A stretch of DNA of 36,421 nucleotides from Shewanella indica (GTDB lineage: Bacteria; Pseudomonadota; Gammaproteobacteria; Enterobacterales; Shewanellaceae): positions 1 to 36,421 of the forward strand of contig NZ_NIJK01000042.1 in the NCBI RefSeq assembly GCF_002836975.1, given 5' to 3'. Shown here piece by piece: positions 24,557 to 33,387 of this stretch. Numbering within the stretch: the first letter of the stretch is position 1; the number at the start of each line of letters is the position of its first letter. The notes beneath the pieces were generated by a model that was not told where the DNA came from, made no database searches, and worked only from the letters and a program-made list of their open reading frames with translations. Position numbers and translations under genes: made by a program.

Positions 24557-27081
24557 TGAAGCTTTCAAGAATTGCCACTGCCTTACTTTTGGGCTCAGTC
24601 TCCTCTGCCGCGCTGGCCGGTGGCCCGCTGTATATTCACGAACCTACAATGCAGCCCTATAAGTGGGATACGTCCAAGGGGGCGATTCCCGTCTATACCG
24701 ACGGCGGCCCTGTGATTAAAAACAAGGATGGCGTTGACGTACAAACCTTCACCGTTCTGGAAAAAGGGCTGGTGTTCAATCTCGACATTACACTGCCGGA
24801 CGGCACTGTTATCCCGGCGGGTACTGTGTTGGACCGGGATTACACCTTCCTCAGCATAGCTCAGGCCAATGCCATTACCGCCAAGGCCGTGGGCGAATGG
24901 TCTGCGGTGGAAACCTCCACCTTTGAAATGTCGGTTCAAGGCACCATTGAACAACAAACCGGCATCAAGGACGTCAATCAAACCAATGTCGACCAGATCT
25001 ATTCCGCCATTAACGGCTATGGTTTCTGGGTCAACTATGACACCGACGGCCAGATCCTGGAGCAGTATTTCGGTGTTCCACGCAGCCAGGTGCTGGGGAT
25101 AGCCTTCCCCGAGTGGGCCGATGAAGAAACCGGTGAAATCCTCGAGGCTACTGCCTTGATGAACGGCTGGTATGTGGGTATAGATGACACAGAAGGCGAA
25201 ATGATTGCCGGGGTATTTACCCATGAATTCGGCCACGCCCTCAACATGTCGCACTCCCAGGCCAATGGCCATCTCAGCTATATGTCAGCCTCATACAGCC
25301 CGCAATATGACGGAGTACCGGGTTGCGCCATCACCAATCAATACACCAGCGCCAGCCAGATAGCGCCGGACACTATTGAAACCATGTTCCCCTTCATCAA
25401 TGTGTTAGGAGTTCAGGGTGCCGAGCAATCAACTGTTAATGTGCGCGACGATATAGTCAATCTGTCCGACCTCTATCCAACAGCGGAATATCGTTCAGGC
25501 TACGGCTCGATTTCCGGCACCTTGTACACCAAGGAAGGAGTGGACTATTCGGGCATGAACATGGTGGCCCGCAACCTGGATAACCCTCTGTACGATGTGG
25601 TCACTCAGCAGTCCGGCAACCTGACTCAAGGACTGGTAGGCCCGGATGGAAAGTTCACCATCAATGGATTGACTCCCGGCGGCCGCTATGTGCTCTATAT
25701 GGAGACCATCAAAGCCGGTGGTTATCCTACCCGGCAAACCTCCCTCTTGTCAGAGGCCGAGTATTGGAACAGCAATGAAAGCAGCAATCCGGCCAGCGAT
25801 AGCGCCTGTGATTTCACTCCTATCATTGCCGAAGCCGGAGTAACCAAGCAGGCAGATATCTATTTCAACGGCTATAGCGATGGCATCCAATATACCCCGT
25901 TGGTAAGCGCCTTTGTGCTGGATCATGCCAAGAACGGCAAACGTGCGATGGGGATAACCGGCACTACGCCTTTCCTCTATGACAGCACCAAGAAAGCCCT
26001 GTTCGAGCTGCACCCGGCCGGGAATGCCGTGGTTGCCGGACACGCCACCATGAACAAAAACGCCACCAAGGCTGGCGTCATGGCAGACTTCAGCGGCAAC
26101 GGCATCAGCAATGCCGCCATCTGGGATCTGCGCAGCGACAAGTTGACCTCACTTGGAGATCTCAACGGTAACAGCTGTGGTGGTTCGGGCCAGTCAGGCA
26201 CCAACTCCAGCTATGTCTGGGATATGGACGATAGCGGCGACACAGTTGTCGGCACCGCCTATATGGATACTGACGGTAACGGCGCCTGCCAGAGTGCATT
26301 CAAAGACGAGATAGTACCCTTTATCTGGACCAAGAAAGCCGGTATGCAGCAACTGCCTTACCAATTTGCCGACAAGGTTCAATGGCTACGTGCCGACAGG
26401 ATAGCCGGCAACGGCAGTACCATTACCGGTACTTATGATGGCACCAGTCAGGTTGCCTGGGTCGATGGCCGCTTCCACGACACCTCGGCTGAATTTGGCG
26501 CCCAGGACTCCTCAGTGATCTCCAACGACGGTAACACAGTTGGCTTTGGTACCCGCACCGGAGTCACCCTGTGGCATACGGACTCGGGCCAACAGGAGAA
26601 CATAGGCAGTCTGCGCTGGTGTGAGCAGGTACCTTTCAATCACTTCTTCCTGGGTAATCTGTGTGCCGAAGGTTGGGATCACGACAGCATCAGCGCCGAA
26701 TTTGGCGTACCGCGTATGCTGCTGCTTGATGCCAGCGACGATCTGTCGATGATTACTGCTCGCTCCGGCAACCTGTTTACCGGTTTCAGTGGTGGTATCT
26801 ACCTGGAAGGTTTGGGCTGGATGAGCACCAAGGAGTTCTTCGCCAAGCAGGGCGTTACCGAAGCCAAGGCACTGACCATAGATAACCCATTTGCCATCAG
26901 TGCCAACGGCTCTGAAATGATGGGTGGTATCGCAGGAGCAGTCTTGTCTATCGATGTCGATCTGAACAATGCCTTTGTCTGCCGTGATGGCCAGGATGTT
27001 CAGCTCAGCTTCCCTAAACAGGTGGTTGCTGCCGTTAAAGGCGGAGCCGAGTTTGGTCGCTGTGCCCACCTGAACGATTGA
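24556..27081 (+). CDS. Secreted metzincin-like zinc metalloprotease with C-terminal repeats
   Basis: The 841-residue product has a signal peptide (cleavage after SSAALA) and a zinc site HEFGHALNMSH with His223, Glu224, His227 and His233. A probable Met-turn, LSYMSASY, has Met243. This is the metzincin pattern, except that the usual Gly before the third ligand is Asn. After the catalytic part comes a beta-rich region near 310-370 (GSISGTLYTKEG, GLVGPDGKFTINGLTPGGRY) that looks like a carboxypeptidase-regulatory-type fold. A long C-terminal half follows with HAF-like repeats (AAIWDLRSDKLTSLGDL, DSGDTVVGTAY, SNDGNTVGFG). Substrate unknown; the enzyme is probably extracellular. It is coupled to the small exported gene upstream and ends at a strong terminator. 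Confidence 0.8.
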   Translation: MKLSRIATALLLGSVSSAALAGGPLYIHEPTMQPYKWDTSKGAIPVYTDGGPVIKNKDGVDVQTFTVLEKGLVFNLDITLPDGTVIPAGTVLDRDYTFLSIAQANAITAKAVGEWSAVETSTFEMSVQGTIEQQTGIKDVNQTNVDQIYSAINGYGFWVNYDTDGQILEQYFGVPRSQVLGIAFPEWADEETGEILEATALMNGWYVGIDDTEGEMIAGVFTHEFGHALNMSHSQANGHLSYMSASYSPQYDGVPGCAITNQYTSASQIAPDTIETMFPFINVLGVQGAEQSTVNVRDDIVNLSDLYPTAEYRSGYGSISGTLYTKEGVDYSGMNMVARNLDNPLYDVVTQQSGNLTQGLVGPDGKFTINGLTPGGRYVLYMETIKAGGYPTRQTSLLSEAEYWNSNESSNPASDSACDFTPIIAEAGVTKQADIYFNGYSDGIQYTPLVSAFVLDHAKNGKRAMGITGTTPFLYDSTKKALFELHPAGNAVVAGHATMNKNATKAGVMADFSGNGISNAAIWDLRSDKLTSLGDLNGNSCGGSGQSGTNSSYVWDMDDSGDTVVGTAYMDTDGNGACQSAFKDEIVPFIWTKKAGMQQLPYQFADKVQWLRADRIAGNGSTITGTYDGTSQVAWVDGRFHDTSAEFGAQDSSVISNDGNTVGFGTRTGVTLWHTDSGQQENIGSLRWCEQVPFNHFFLGNLCAEGWDHDSISAEFGVPRMLLLDASDDLSMITARSGNLFTGFSGGIYLEGLGWMSTKEFFAKQGVTEAKALTIDNPFAISANGSEMMGGIAGAVLSIDVDLNNAFVCRDGQDVQLSFPKQVVAAVKGGAEFGRCAHLND

Positions 27082-27106
27082 TGCAAAGTTGAAGTGAGTC
27101 ACTGCC

Positions 27107-27134
27107 AACGGGAGCCACAAGGCTCCCGTTTTTT
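27107..27134 (+). terminator. Rho-independent terminator after the protease gene
   Basis: AACGGGAGCC (27107-27116) pairs perfectly with GGCTCCCGTT (27121-27130) around ACAA and runs into six T (27129-27134), 26 bases after the stop codon. Confidence 0.93.
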
Positions 27135-27269
27135 ACTGAAACCTATTGTGTGCTTGCAAAAAACCGACAAAGGCCATTCACAATATGTCATTTCGCGCCG
27201 TCCCGAAACGTACCATAAGCGCGCGCTGACTCTGTCACTGCTGACTATAAAGCGTATTCTTTGCTTTGA

Positions 27270-27455
27270 TTGGCCCATTACAGAAACCGGCTTCCCCTGC
27301 CAACTGCCGGTATAACCCAGCATATTGCGCACCGAGATCACCTCGCGGGCATCATCGAGAAAGTGCTCGGCAATGTAGTTGGCCCACCAAGAATCGCCGG
27401 GCATGATAACTGTCTTGGCAAAATCGCCTTTGGCGCCGTTGGCATGTGCTGCCAT
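27270..27455 (-). pseudogene. deoD: 5' fragment of purine nucleoside phosphorylase deoD
   Basis: About 61 codons match the N-terminus of Deo[47 protein letters not shown]. The match stops just before the conserved HGMG motif; the rest of the gene, normally about 235 residues, is absent and the frame continues into unrelated sequence. The ATG at 27455 still has GAGGAACAGCTT in front, so the 5' end is intact. The segment that should read PGDPLRAKY reads PGDSWWANY, losing the phosphate-binding Arg (Arg24 in E. coli). It appears to be a deletion relic of a second deoD copy. Confidence 0.8.
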
Positions 27456-27613
27456 AAGCTGTTCCTCGGATAAAAACTGGCCCGAGTCTACCGGCGACGC
27501 CAAAAAAGCCTTGAGAACAAAAGTCCGCTTGCGGGGATTTGTTGACCAAAATGCCACACTCCTCTCAGCCAACTACACGGCTATTTTAAGGTAGGCTCAG
27601 AGCCGAGTCGGCA

Positions 27614-28798
27614 CTATAAACTTTGCAAACGGCGCCAGCGCTGCTTCAGCCCCTTGTGATTGCTGCGCACCAGCTTCCAGCGTTCACAGGCATTAAAACA
27701 GGCATAGTCGCCAATGGCCCTGGTAAGCTCGGCCAGCAACATATCATCCAAAGGCCGGTTGGCATACTCGGGCTCCAACACCAGGTTTTGCAACAACAGG
27801 CATTGGCGCAGCCGGTCGGCCTTGACATCGACCCGGCCGATAAACTGCTGGCGCCAGAGGATTGCCAGGCTGAAATAGCCGTAGACCCGCTTTTCCTGCG
27901 GCAGGTACACTTCCAGTTGATAGTCAAAGCCAAACCATTGCTTTAAGCGGTTACGTTGAATAACCAGATTATCGAAGGGATTGAGCAGCCAGACCCGCTC
28001 CGGGATCTTGGGCACCGCGCTCAGCTCTGCCGGGCAGAAATACTGCTGACCATCGACCTTGAACCGCTGCAGTTCACCGGCCTCCAGCCCTTGGTCCAAC
28101 ACCCGCTTGATAACCGGCCGCATGCCTTTTCGCAGATAGGCAAACTGGGCCTCTGAGCCAAAACCGTTGGCATTGAGAAAGCGGTTCACCAGATACCGGC
28201 CAAACTCATCATCGTCGGGCACCCTGGTATCTATGCCCGGCGGGAGCACTCGCTCGGCCAAATCATAAACCTTTTGAAACCGCTCACGCCGCAGCACCAT
28301 TAACTCGCCGCGCATAAACAACTGTTCCAGCGCTTTCTTGGTCGGTTTCCAGTCCCACCAACTGCCACGTTGATCACTTGAGTGTTCAAAATCACTAGCC
28401 TTGAGCGGCCCCTCGGCGCGCACTCTGGCAAGCACTTCCCGCATCAAGGGCTCGTCCGGTTCAAACCAGTGTTTATCCCCCTGACTCAGTTGCCGTTTGC
28501 GCTGCAGGCTGTACCTGTAGTCACTCATGGGCAGATAGGCCGCAGCGTGAGCCCAGTACTCGAACACCTCTTTATCGGCCATAGCCTGTTGCAACTGCTC
28601 GGGGTGATAACCGGGCAACCGATTGTGCAGCACATGGTGATGGGCCCGCTCGACCACATTGATGGAATCTATCTGCACATAGCCCAGCTGACGGATCACG
28701 GCCGCCGCCGAGTTCGCCGGTTGCAACAAGCCCTGGCGCTGCAGATTGAGCCTGAGCCATTCATCGATAGTCAATGGTCCATACAAGGGTGTATCCAT
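27614..28798 (-). CDS. ycaQ: AlkX/YcaQ-type winged-helix DNA glycosylase
   Basis: Members of this HTH_42 family unhook DNA interstrand crosslinks and remove alkylated bases. The 394-residue product carries the signature GYVQIDSINVVERAHHHVLHNRLPGY with the Q-x-D motif (Gln42, Asp44) that marks the YcaQ/AlkX branch. It continues with EYWAHAAAYLP and KALEQLFMRGELMVLRRERFQKVYDL, then the WLLNPFDNLVIQRNRL and FDYQLEVYLP blocks, so the family layout is complete. Length is close to the E. coli protein (about 410). The ATG at 28798 is preferred over 28864 because GGGAG precedes it. It stands alone, between a deoD relic and a divergent transporter gene. Confidence 0.9.
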   Translation of the reverse strand: MDTPLYGPLTIDEWLRLNLQRQGLLQPANSAAAVIRQLGYVQIDSINVVERAHHHVLHNRLPGYHPEQLQQAMADKEVFEYWAHAAAYLPMSDYRYSLQRKRQLSQGDKHWFEPDEPLMREVLARVRAEGPLKASDFEHSSDQRGSWWDWKPTKKALEQLFMRGELMVLRRERFQKVYDLAERVLPPGIDTRVPDDDEFGRYLVNRFLNANGFGSEAQFAYLRKGMRPVIKRVLDQGLEAGELQRFKVDGQQYFCPAELSAVPKIPERVWLLNPFDNLVIQRNRLKQWFGFDYQLEVYLPQEKRVYGYFSLAILWRQQFIGRVDVKADRLRQCLLLQNLVLEPEYANRPLDDMLLAELTRAIGDYACFNACERWKLVRSNHKGLKQRWRRLQSL

Positions 28799-29023
28799 GG
28801 TGCCCGGCTCCCGATAACCTTGGTTTAGCGTGGCGCTATGATGACAGCTCAATGCCGTTGCCAATGCGAGTAATCAGTTTGCCCTTTTCATGGCTTTCGA
28901 AGCAAATTTGCACTTCAGTTCACAAAAAAAACGGTTTTGTTCATGGCCGGAGTTGAATGGAAAGCCGGATTATGCGCATATAGCTGCAACCTTTATTAGA
29001 ATCGACAATAACCAAGGTACATT

Positions 29024-30583
29024 ATGAGCTCACCTTCCTCTGCACGCTGGCCGCGGCAGATCCCTTTTATCATTGCCAGTGAAGCCTGCGAGCGCTTCAG
29101 TTTTTACGGCATGCGCAATATTCTGACTCCCTTCCTGATGACGGCTCTGCTGCTGTCAGTGCCGGAAGAACTGCGTCAGGGCGAAGCCAAAGATGTGTTC
29201 CACTCCTTTGTGATCGGGGTGTATTTCTTCCCCCTCTTAGGGGGCTGGCTGGCCGACCGTTTCTTCGGTAAATACCACACCATTTTGTGGCTTAGCATAG
29301 TCTACGTGATTGGCCATGCCTTCCTGGCGATTTTCGAAACCAGCAAAACCGGCTTCTATTCGGGCCTGTTTCTGATAGCCCTGGGGTCAGGCGGCATCAA
29401 GCCGCTGGTATCCTCTTTCATGGGCGATCAGTTCGATCAGAGCAATAAGTCGTTGGCGCAAAAAGCCTTCGATATGTTCTATTTCACCATCAACTTCGGC
29501 TCCTTCTTCGCCTCGCTGTCGATGCCGCTGCTACTGAAATTCTTCGGCCCTTCGGTGGCCTTCGGTATCCCAGGAGTATTGATGTTTATCGCCACGGTAT
29601 TCTTCTGGGGCGGCCGTAAACGTTATGTCCACCAGCAACCCGAGCCCAAAGATCCACACGGCTTCCTACCTGTGCTCAAGAGCGCCATCTTCACTCCCGT
29701 ACCCGGCAAGGCCAATACAGGTTTGCTGCTGAGTGCCATAGGTATACTGCTGGCGCTGTTTTCCCTCACCCAATACAACAGCCTTGGAGTGGTAACAGCG
29801 CTATGTCTGGCAATGGTGCTCTTGATGGGCTTTGTCGGCGTAGGCGCCTCCATGCAGCTTGAGCGGGCCCGCAATCAACACCCGCTCGAGGCAGTGGACG
29901 GAGTGCGCGCCGTATTTCGCATCTTAATCCTGTTTGCCCTGGTCACCCCCTTCTGGTCGCTGTTCGATCAAAAGGCTTCCACCTGGATTTTACAGGCCAA
30001 CGACATGGTCAAGCCAGATTGGTTTGAACCGGCCATGATGCAAGCTCTCAACCCACTGCTGGTTATGCTGCTGATCCCCTTCAATAACTTTGTGCTCTAC
30101 CCCATGCTGGAGCGCAATGGCGTGCGCCTCAATGCCCTGCGTAAAATGGGTGCGGGTATCGCCTTCTCCGGCCTTTCCTGGATAGTAATAGGCAGCATTC
30201 AGTTGATGATGGATGGCGGCACCCCCATGTCCATCACCTGGCAAGTACTGCCTTATGCACTGCTGACTTTCGGTGAAGTACTGGTTTCTGCCACCGGATT
30301 GGAGTTTGCATACAGCCAGGCACCCAAGTCGATGAAAGGCAGCATCATGAGTTTCTGGACCCTATCGGTCACTGTGGGCAACCTCTGGGTGCTATTAGCC
30401 AACGCCAGCGTCAAGAGCGATGCCGTGACCAATCAGATTGCCGAAACCGGCCTGAGTGTCACCGCCTTCCAGATGTTCTTCTTCGCCGGCTTCGCCCTGC
30501 TGGCCGCCTTGGTGTTTGCGCTCTATGCCCGCTCTTACACCATGCAGGATCATTATCGGGCAGTGGAACCGCAACAGGCTTAA
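29024..30583 (+). CDS. POT-family proton/oligopeptide symporter
   Basis: Imports di- and tripeptides with protons across the inner membrane. The 519-residue product has about 14 helices. Family motifs are the N-terminal EACERFSFYGMRNILTPF (the ExxER-type motif), GGWLADRFFGKYHTI in the loop after the second or third helix, and the PTR2 signature FDMFYFTINFGSFFA. The latter half carries LFDQKASTWILQANDM, typical of helix 7. AAGGTAC precedes the ATG. It stands alone and ends at a terminator. Close relatives are DtpA/DtpB; the exact paralogue cannot be told. Confidence 0.92.
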   Translation: MSSPSSARWPRQIPFIIASEACERFSFYGMRNILTPFLMTALLLSVPEELRQGEAKDVFHSFVIGVYFFPLLGGWLADRFFGKYHTILWLSIVYVIGHAFLAIFETSKTGFYSGLFLIALGSGGIKPLVSSFMGDQFDQSNKSLAQKAFDMFYFTINFGSFFASLSMPLLLKFFGPSVAFGIPGVLMFIATVFFWGGRKRYVHQQPEPKDPHGFLPVLKSAIFTPVPGKANTGLLLSAIGILLALFSLTQYNSLGVVTALCLAMVLLMGFVGVGASMQLERARNQHPLEAVDGVRAVFRILILFALVTPFWSLFDQKASTWILQANDMVKPDWFEPAMMQALNPLLVMLLIPFNNFVLYPMLERNGVRLNALRKMGAGIAFSGLSWIVIGSIQLMMDGGTPMSITWQVLPYALLTFGEVLVSATGLEFAYSQAPKSMKGSIMSFWTLSVTVGNLWVLLANASVKSDAVTNQIAETGLSVTAFQMFFFAGFALLAALVFALYARSYTMQDHYRAVEPQQA

Positions 30584-30633
30584 GGCGTTTGCCGCCAACC
30601 TGAGCGGTAAAATCTCCTTGATTTAAAAACCCC

Positions 30634-30660
30634 AAAGACCCAACGTGAGTTGGGTCTTTT
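30634..30660 (+). terminator. Rho-independent terminator of the peptide transporter gene
   Basis: AAAGACCCAAC (30634-30644) pairs perfectly with GTTGGGTCTTT (30649-30659) around GTGA, ending in TTTT, about 50 bases after the stop codon. Confidence 0.9.
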
Positions 30661-31395
30661 CATTAATGATAATAACCGCCGGAAACCAAGTTATTCCCTC
30701 CCCCGAACGCGGCGCTGCCAAGAACAACTTTTACACAAACAATCCTGTGCCTGGGTATTGGTTAAGCTGCAGCTCATCACCTGCAGTGAGGATGGGCAGG
30801 AAGGCCGAATGCAGTGAAGAATAGGATGTTCGAGAACGGCCTTTCGCACAGGCGATTCTGTAACACGGCGAGTGTTGCGTAGCAACGTGCTTTCAAGTAC
30901 TGCCGTTATGCATGGATGCATTTGCTCCACGACTTTAGACCGCTGGCACAGCGGCTAGCATGGCTTCCAGCTAAAAGTATCTAAGCTAGTATTGCCCGAG
31001 CTTCCGGCGATGGATGTTGCTCATTGCCTGCCGCCGGCTTATGCATAGGCGATCCTGTGACTCGCTGCGAGTACATCCCTTATCTCCATGGATGGAGTGT
31101 ATGCCGACATTTGTCTGGAACAAATGCGGTAGTCGCCTCGCCATCCCTGGCTCGGAAGGTCACAGTTCCGCCTGTGCCTGGAAAATAGGCGTATGTCTGT
31201 AGGTATATAAGCAATTTCAAGCAACGCTATGATTGCAGAATTGCACCGACTTTCCCCCTCGGTGTCGCCGAAAACTGTTGGCGCAAATAACGTGGCTAAA
31301 ACATGGATGCCGAATCAGCGCCCAATCTCCCTGGGTGCAGCCTCATTAGTCTCTATCGCGAACAGAGTTTTGCTCCAGTAAACAAAGCCTCCCCG
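30661..31395. other. Non-coding region upstream of purC
   Basis: No gene is supported in this stretch. Short open frames on both strands (for example 31014-31202 and 31315-31557) have no domain or ribosome binding site. Apart from the structured repeat modules, 31200-31395 shows nothing that I can name. Confidence 0.6.
30840..31130. repeat. Two diverged structured repeat modules
   Basis: Two copies of a module, near 30848-30925 and 31045-31126, begin AGGCGAT(T/C)CTGT. Each continues with a short palindrome (GTTGC-GTA-GCAAC in the first, ACTCGC-T-GCGAGT in the second) and, about 11-20 bases on, a second palindrome with central CATGGATG (ATGCAT-GG-ATGCAT or CTCCAT-GG-ATGGAG). Both arms change together between copies, as expected if the pairing matters. 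Between them lies CCGCTG-GCA-CAGCGG; after the second copy lies CATTTGT-CTGGA-ACAAATG. It is non-coding and resembles the interspersed palindromic repeats of gammaproteobacteria. Confidence 0.6.
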
Positions 31396-31423
31396 TGGCA
31401 AAAGGTTGCGACTGAGGTAAAAT
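31396..31423 (+). promoter_or_regulatory. purC promoter with overlapping PurR-type operator
   Basis: A PurR-box-like site, GGCAAAAGGTTGCG within 31396-31411, matches about 11 of 16 positions of the PurR consensus including both GCAA/TTGC half-sites. TGGCAA (31396-31401) and TAAAAT (31418-31423), 16 bases apart, could be the -35 and -10 elements, so a repressor bound there would block polymerase. A start near 31430 would leave a leader of about 180 bases. Confidence 0.5.
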
Positions 31424-31611
31424 AACCCATCTTTTGTCGGCGGCATCTCATACTTGCATGACTCCACAGCGGCTTTACCTCTCAAGCACAGTCTTTTTTG
31501 CTGCTTGCTGCTGCCCCGCCGCCGGCTCGCATTCTCCCGGAAACAGGCAGATAACAATAACCCCGCCTGCCGGACTTAGCCTTAAACCCTACACCCAGAG
31601 GAATACTCGTC

Positions 31612-32715
31612 ATGAGTCTTGCTGATTCCGTTCTAGCCGTAAACAATGATCTGCCTATCCGCACCGACAAGCCGGTTCACAGCGGAAAAGTGCGCAGTGT
31701 CTACTGGTTGACCGAGGCCGACAGCGCCAGATTGATCCGCGAAAAGGGCTATGATGTGCCCGCCGATACTCCGCTGGCGATCATGGTGATCTCGGATCGT
31801 ATCTCCGCCTTCGATTGCATCTTCCACGGCGAAGAAGATCTCAAAGGGATCCCGGGCAAAGGGGCGGCACTCAACGCCATCTCCAACCACTGGTTCAGCC
31901 TGTTCAAGGAAAAAGGGCTGGCCGACAGCCATATTCTCGACATTCCCCATCCCTTCGTGTGGATAGTACAAAAGGCTCGCCCGATAAAGGTAGAAGCCAT
32001 TATTCGCCGCTATATTACCGGATCCATGTGGCGCGCCTATCAAAAGGGTGAGCGGGTATTTTGCGGCATCACGCTGCCGGAAGGATTACAAAAGGATCAG
32101 CAGTTGCCCGAGTTACTGATCACCCCATCAACCAAGGGCATACTCAAGGGGATCCCTGGGGTGCCGGAGCAGGATGACGTCAACATCAGCCGCGCAGATA
32201 TCGAGGCCAACTTCGAGGCCTTCGGCTTTGAAAAGCCTGAAGATATCGATCTGTACGAAAAGCTGCTCAAGCAGGGATTCGAAGTCATTTCCGAGGCGCT
32301 GGCACAGCAAGATCAGATCTTTGTCGATACCAAGTTCGAATTTGGCTATGTCACTGACAAACAAGGCCAATCTAAGCTTATCTATATGGATGAAGTGGGA
32401 ACCCCGGACTCTTCACGTATTTGGGATGGCAGCGCCTACCGTGACGGCAAGATCCTCGAGAACTCCAAAGAAGGTTTCCGTCAGTTCCTGCTCAACCACT
32501 TCCCGGATCCGGATATCCTGTTGAACAAGGACAGAATGCCGGAACGTGAAGCCCTGGCTCGTGATAACGACCTGCCACTGGAAGCCATGATGAATGTCTC
32601 GCGTACCTACACAGGTATTGCCGAGAAAGTCACCGGAACCAAGATTACTCTCTCGGATAATCCCAAGGCAGAAATCATCCGAGTGCTCAAGGAACAATAC
32701 AACCTGGTGGACTAA
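31612..32715 (+). CDS. purC: SAICAR synthase PurC
   Basis: Joins aspartate to CAIR with ATP in purine biosynthesis. The 367-residue product is the longer PurC form seen in Shewanella and Vibrio. Motifs include [10 protein letters not shown] near the N-terminus (ATP-binding loop), [13 protein letters not shown] and [26 protein letters not shown]. The C-terminal half has [12 protein letters not shown], the [11 protein letters not shown] block and [15 protein letters not shown]. Length and motifs indicate an intact enzyme. CAGAGGAATACTCGTC precedes the ATG. The leader is long and a PurR-like site lies about 200 bases upstream. It appears to be monocistronic. Confidence 0.95.
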   Translation: MSLADSVLAVNNDLPIRTDKPVHSGKVRSVYWLTEADSARLIREKGYDVPADTPLAIMVISDRISAFDCIFHGEEDLKGIPGKGAALNAISNHWFSLFKEKGLADSHILDIPHPFVWIVQKARPIKVEAIIRRYITGSMWRAYQKGERVFCGITLPEGLQKDQQLPELLITPSTKGILKGIPGVPEQDDVNISRADIEANFEAFGFEKPEDIDLYEKLLKQGFEVISEALAQQDQIFVDTKFEFGYVTDKQGQSKLIYMDEVGTPDSSRIWDGSAYRDGKILENSKEGFRQFLLNHFPDPDILLNKDRMPEREALARDNDLPLEAMMNVSRTYTGIAEKVTGTKITLSDNPKAEIIRVLKEQYNLVD

Positions 32716-32756
32716 GGCATTCTGCCGCGGCTGCGACTCAGGCCATTTTCCATTAT

Positions 32757-32784
32757 GAATAAAGCCCCTTACGGGGCTTTATTC
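32757..32784 (+). terminator. Terminator of purC
   Basis: GAATAAAGCCCC (32757-32768) pairs perfectly with GGGGCTTTATTC (32773-32784) around TTAC. The T tail is within the stem, so it may work in either direction. It lies about 40 bases after the purC stop codon. Confidence 0.75.
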
Positions 32785-32918
32785 ATTCAATGACTACTGT
32801 TTTGCGCATGTGGGTAACAACCCAAATCTCCCCGGGTTGCCAAACACGTAATTTGTGCCTGGTCTCAGCTGACATAAACTTAAAGGTGTGGTGAAAGGCC
32901 AACAATAGGAGATGAACC

Positions 32919-33377
32919 ATGCGTACCCGACAAATCCTCTGTCCGGTCGACTTCTCTGAAGAATCCGAACACGCCCTGGAATATGCCATAGAGTTGGCGG
33001 CGCTCTATAAAGTGAAGCTGAGGCTGCTGCATGTGATAAGCAAAGCCTATGGCGAAGACATTACCACTCTACCCCATCACGAAGAGAACTTCGGCATAGT
33101 GGCCGTGACCCAAGCGCAGTTGCAGCAACATATGCAGGCCTATGCTTCAGAAAAAATCCAAGCTCTGTTGCAGCAGTTGCATCCAGAGCAGCAGCTCGAG
33201 GTGCTTATCCGCCGCGGCAGCGCTGCCGGCCAAATCCTCGAAGAGGCCGAGAGCGCCAATGTCGGCATGATAGTTATCGGCTGTCATCAACGCACTGCGC
33301 TGGCCCATTGGCTGCTGCCCAGTGTCGCCGAGGAGATTATCAACAAGGCCAAGTGCCCTGTGATGGTAGTGAAGTAA
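32919..33377 (+). CDS. UspA-family universal stress protein with degenerate nucleotide motif
   Basis: The 152-residue product is a single Usp domain: QILCPVDFSEESEHALEYAIELA at the N-terminus and NVGMIVIGCHQRTALAHWLLPSVAEEI near the C-terminus. The usual ATP loop G-x2-G-x9-G-(S/T) reads G121-C-H-Q124 and P134-S, so two of the three Gly are replaced (by Gln and Pro). This suggests the protein does not bind ATP in the standard way, as in the UspA subgroup. GGAG precedes the ATG. It is convergent with the ToxR-like gene, only 10 bases apart. Function in stress survival is inferred from family. Confidence 0.85.
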   Translation: MRTRQILCPVDFSEESEHALEYAIELAALYKVKLRLLHVISKAYGEDITTLPHHEENFGIVAVTQAQLQQHMQAYASEKIQALLQQLHPEQQLEVLIRRGSAAGQILEEAESANVGMIVIGCHQRTALAHWLLPSVAEEIINKAKCPVMVVK

Positions 33378-33387
33378 CCTTATCGAC

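Noticed and set aside
30661..31395. Insertion sequence
   Set aside because: No transposase frame and no terminal inverted repeats; the structure is better explained by palindromic repeat modules.
31434..31625. Short open frame in the purC leader
   Set aside because: It overlaps the purC start, has no ribosome binding site, and the Cys- and Ala-rich run looks like chance.
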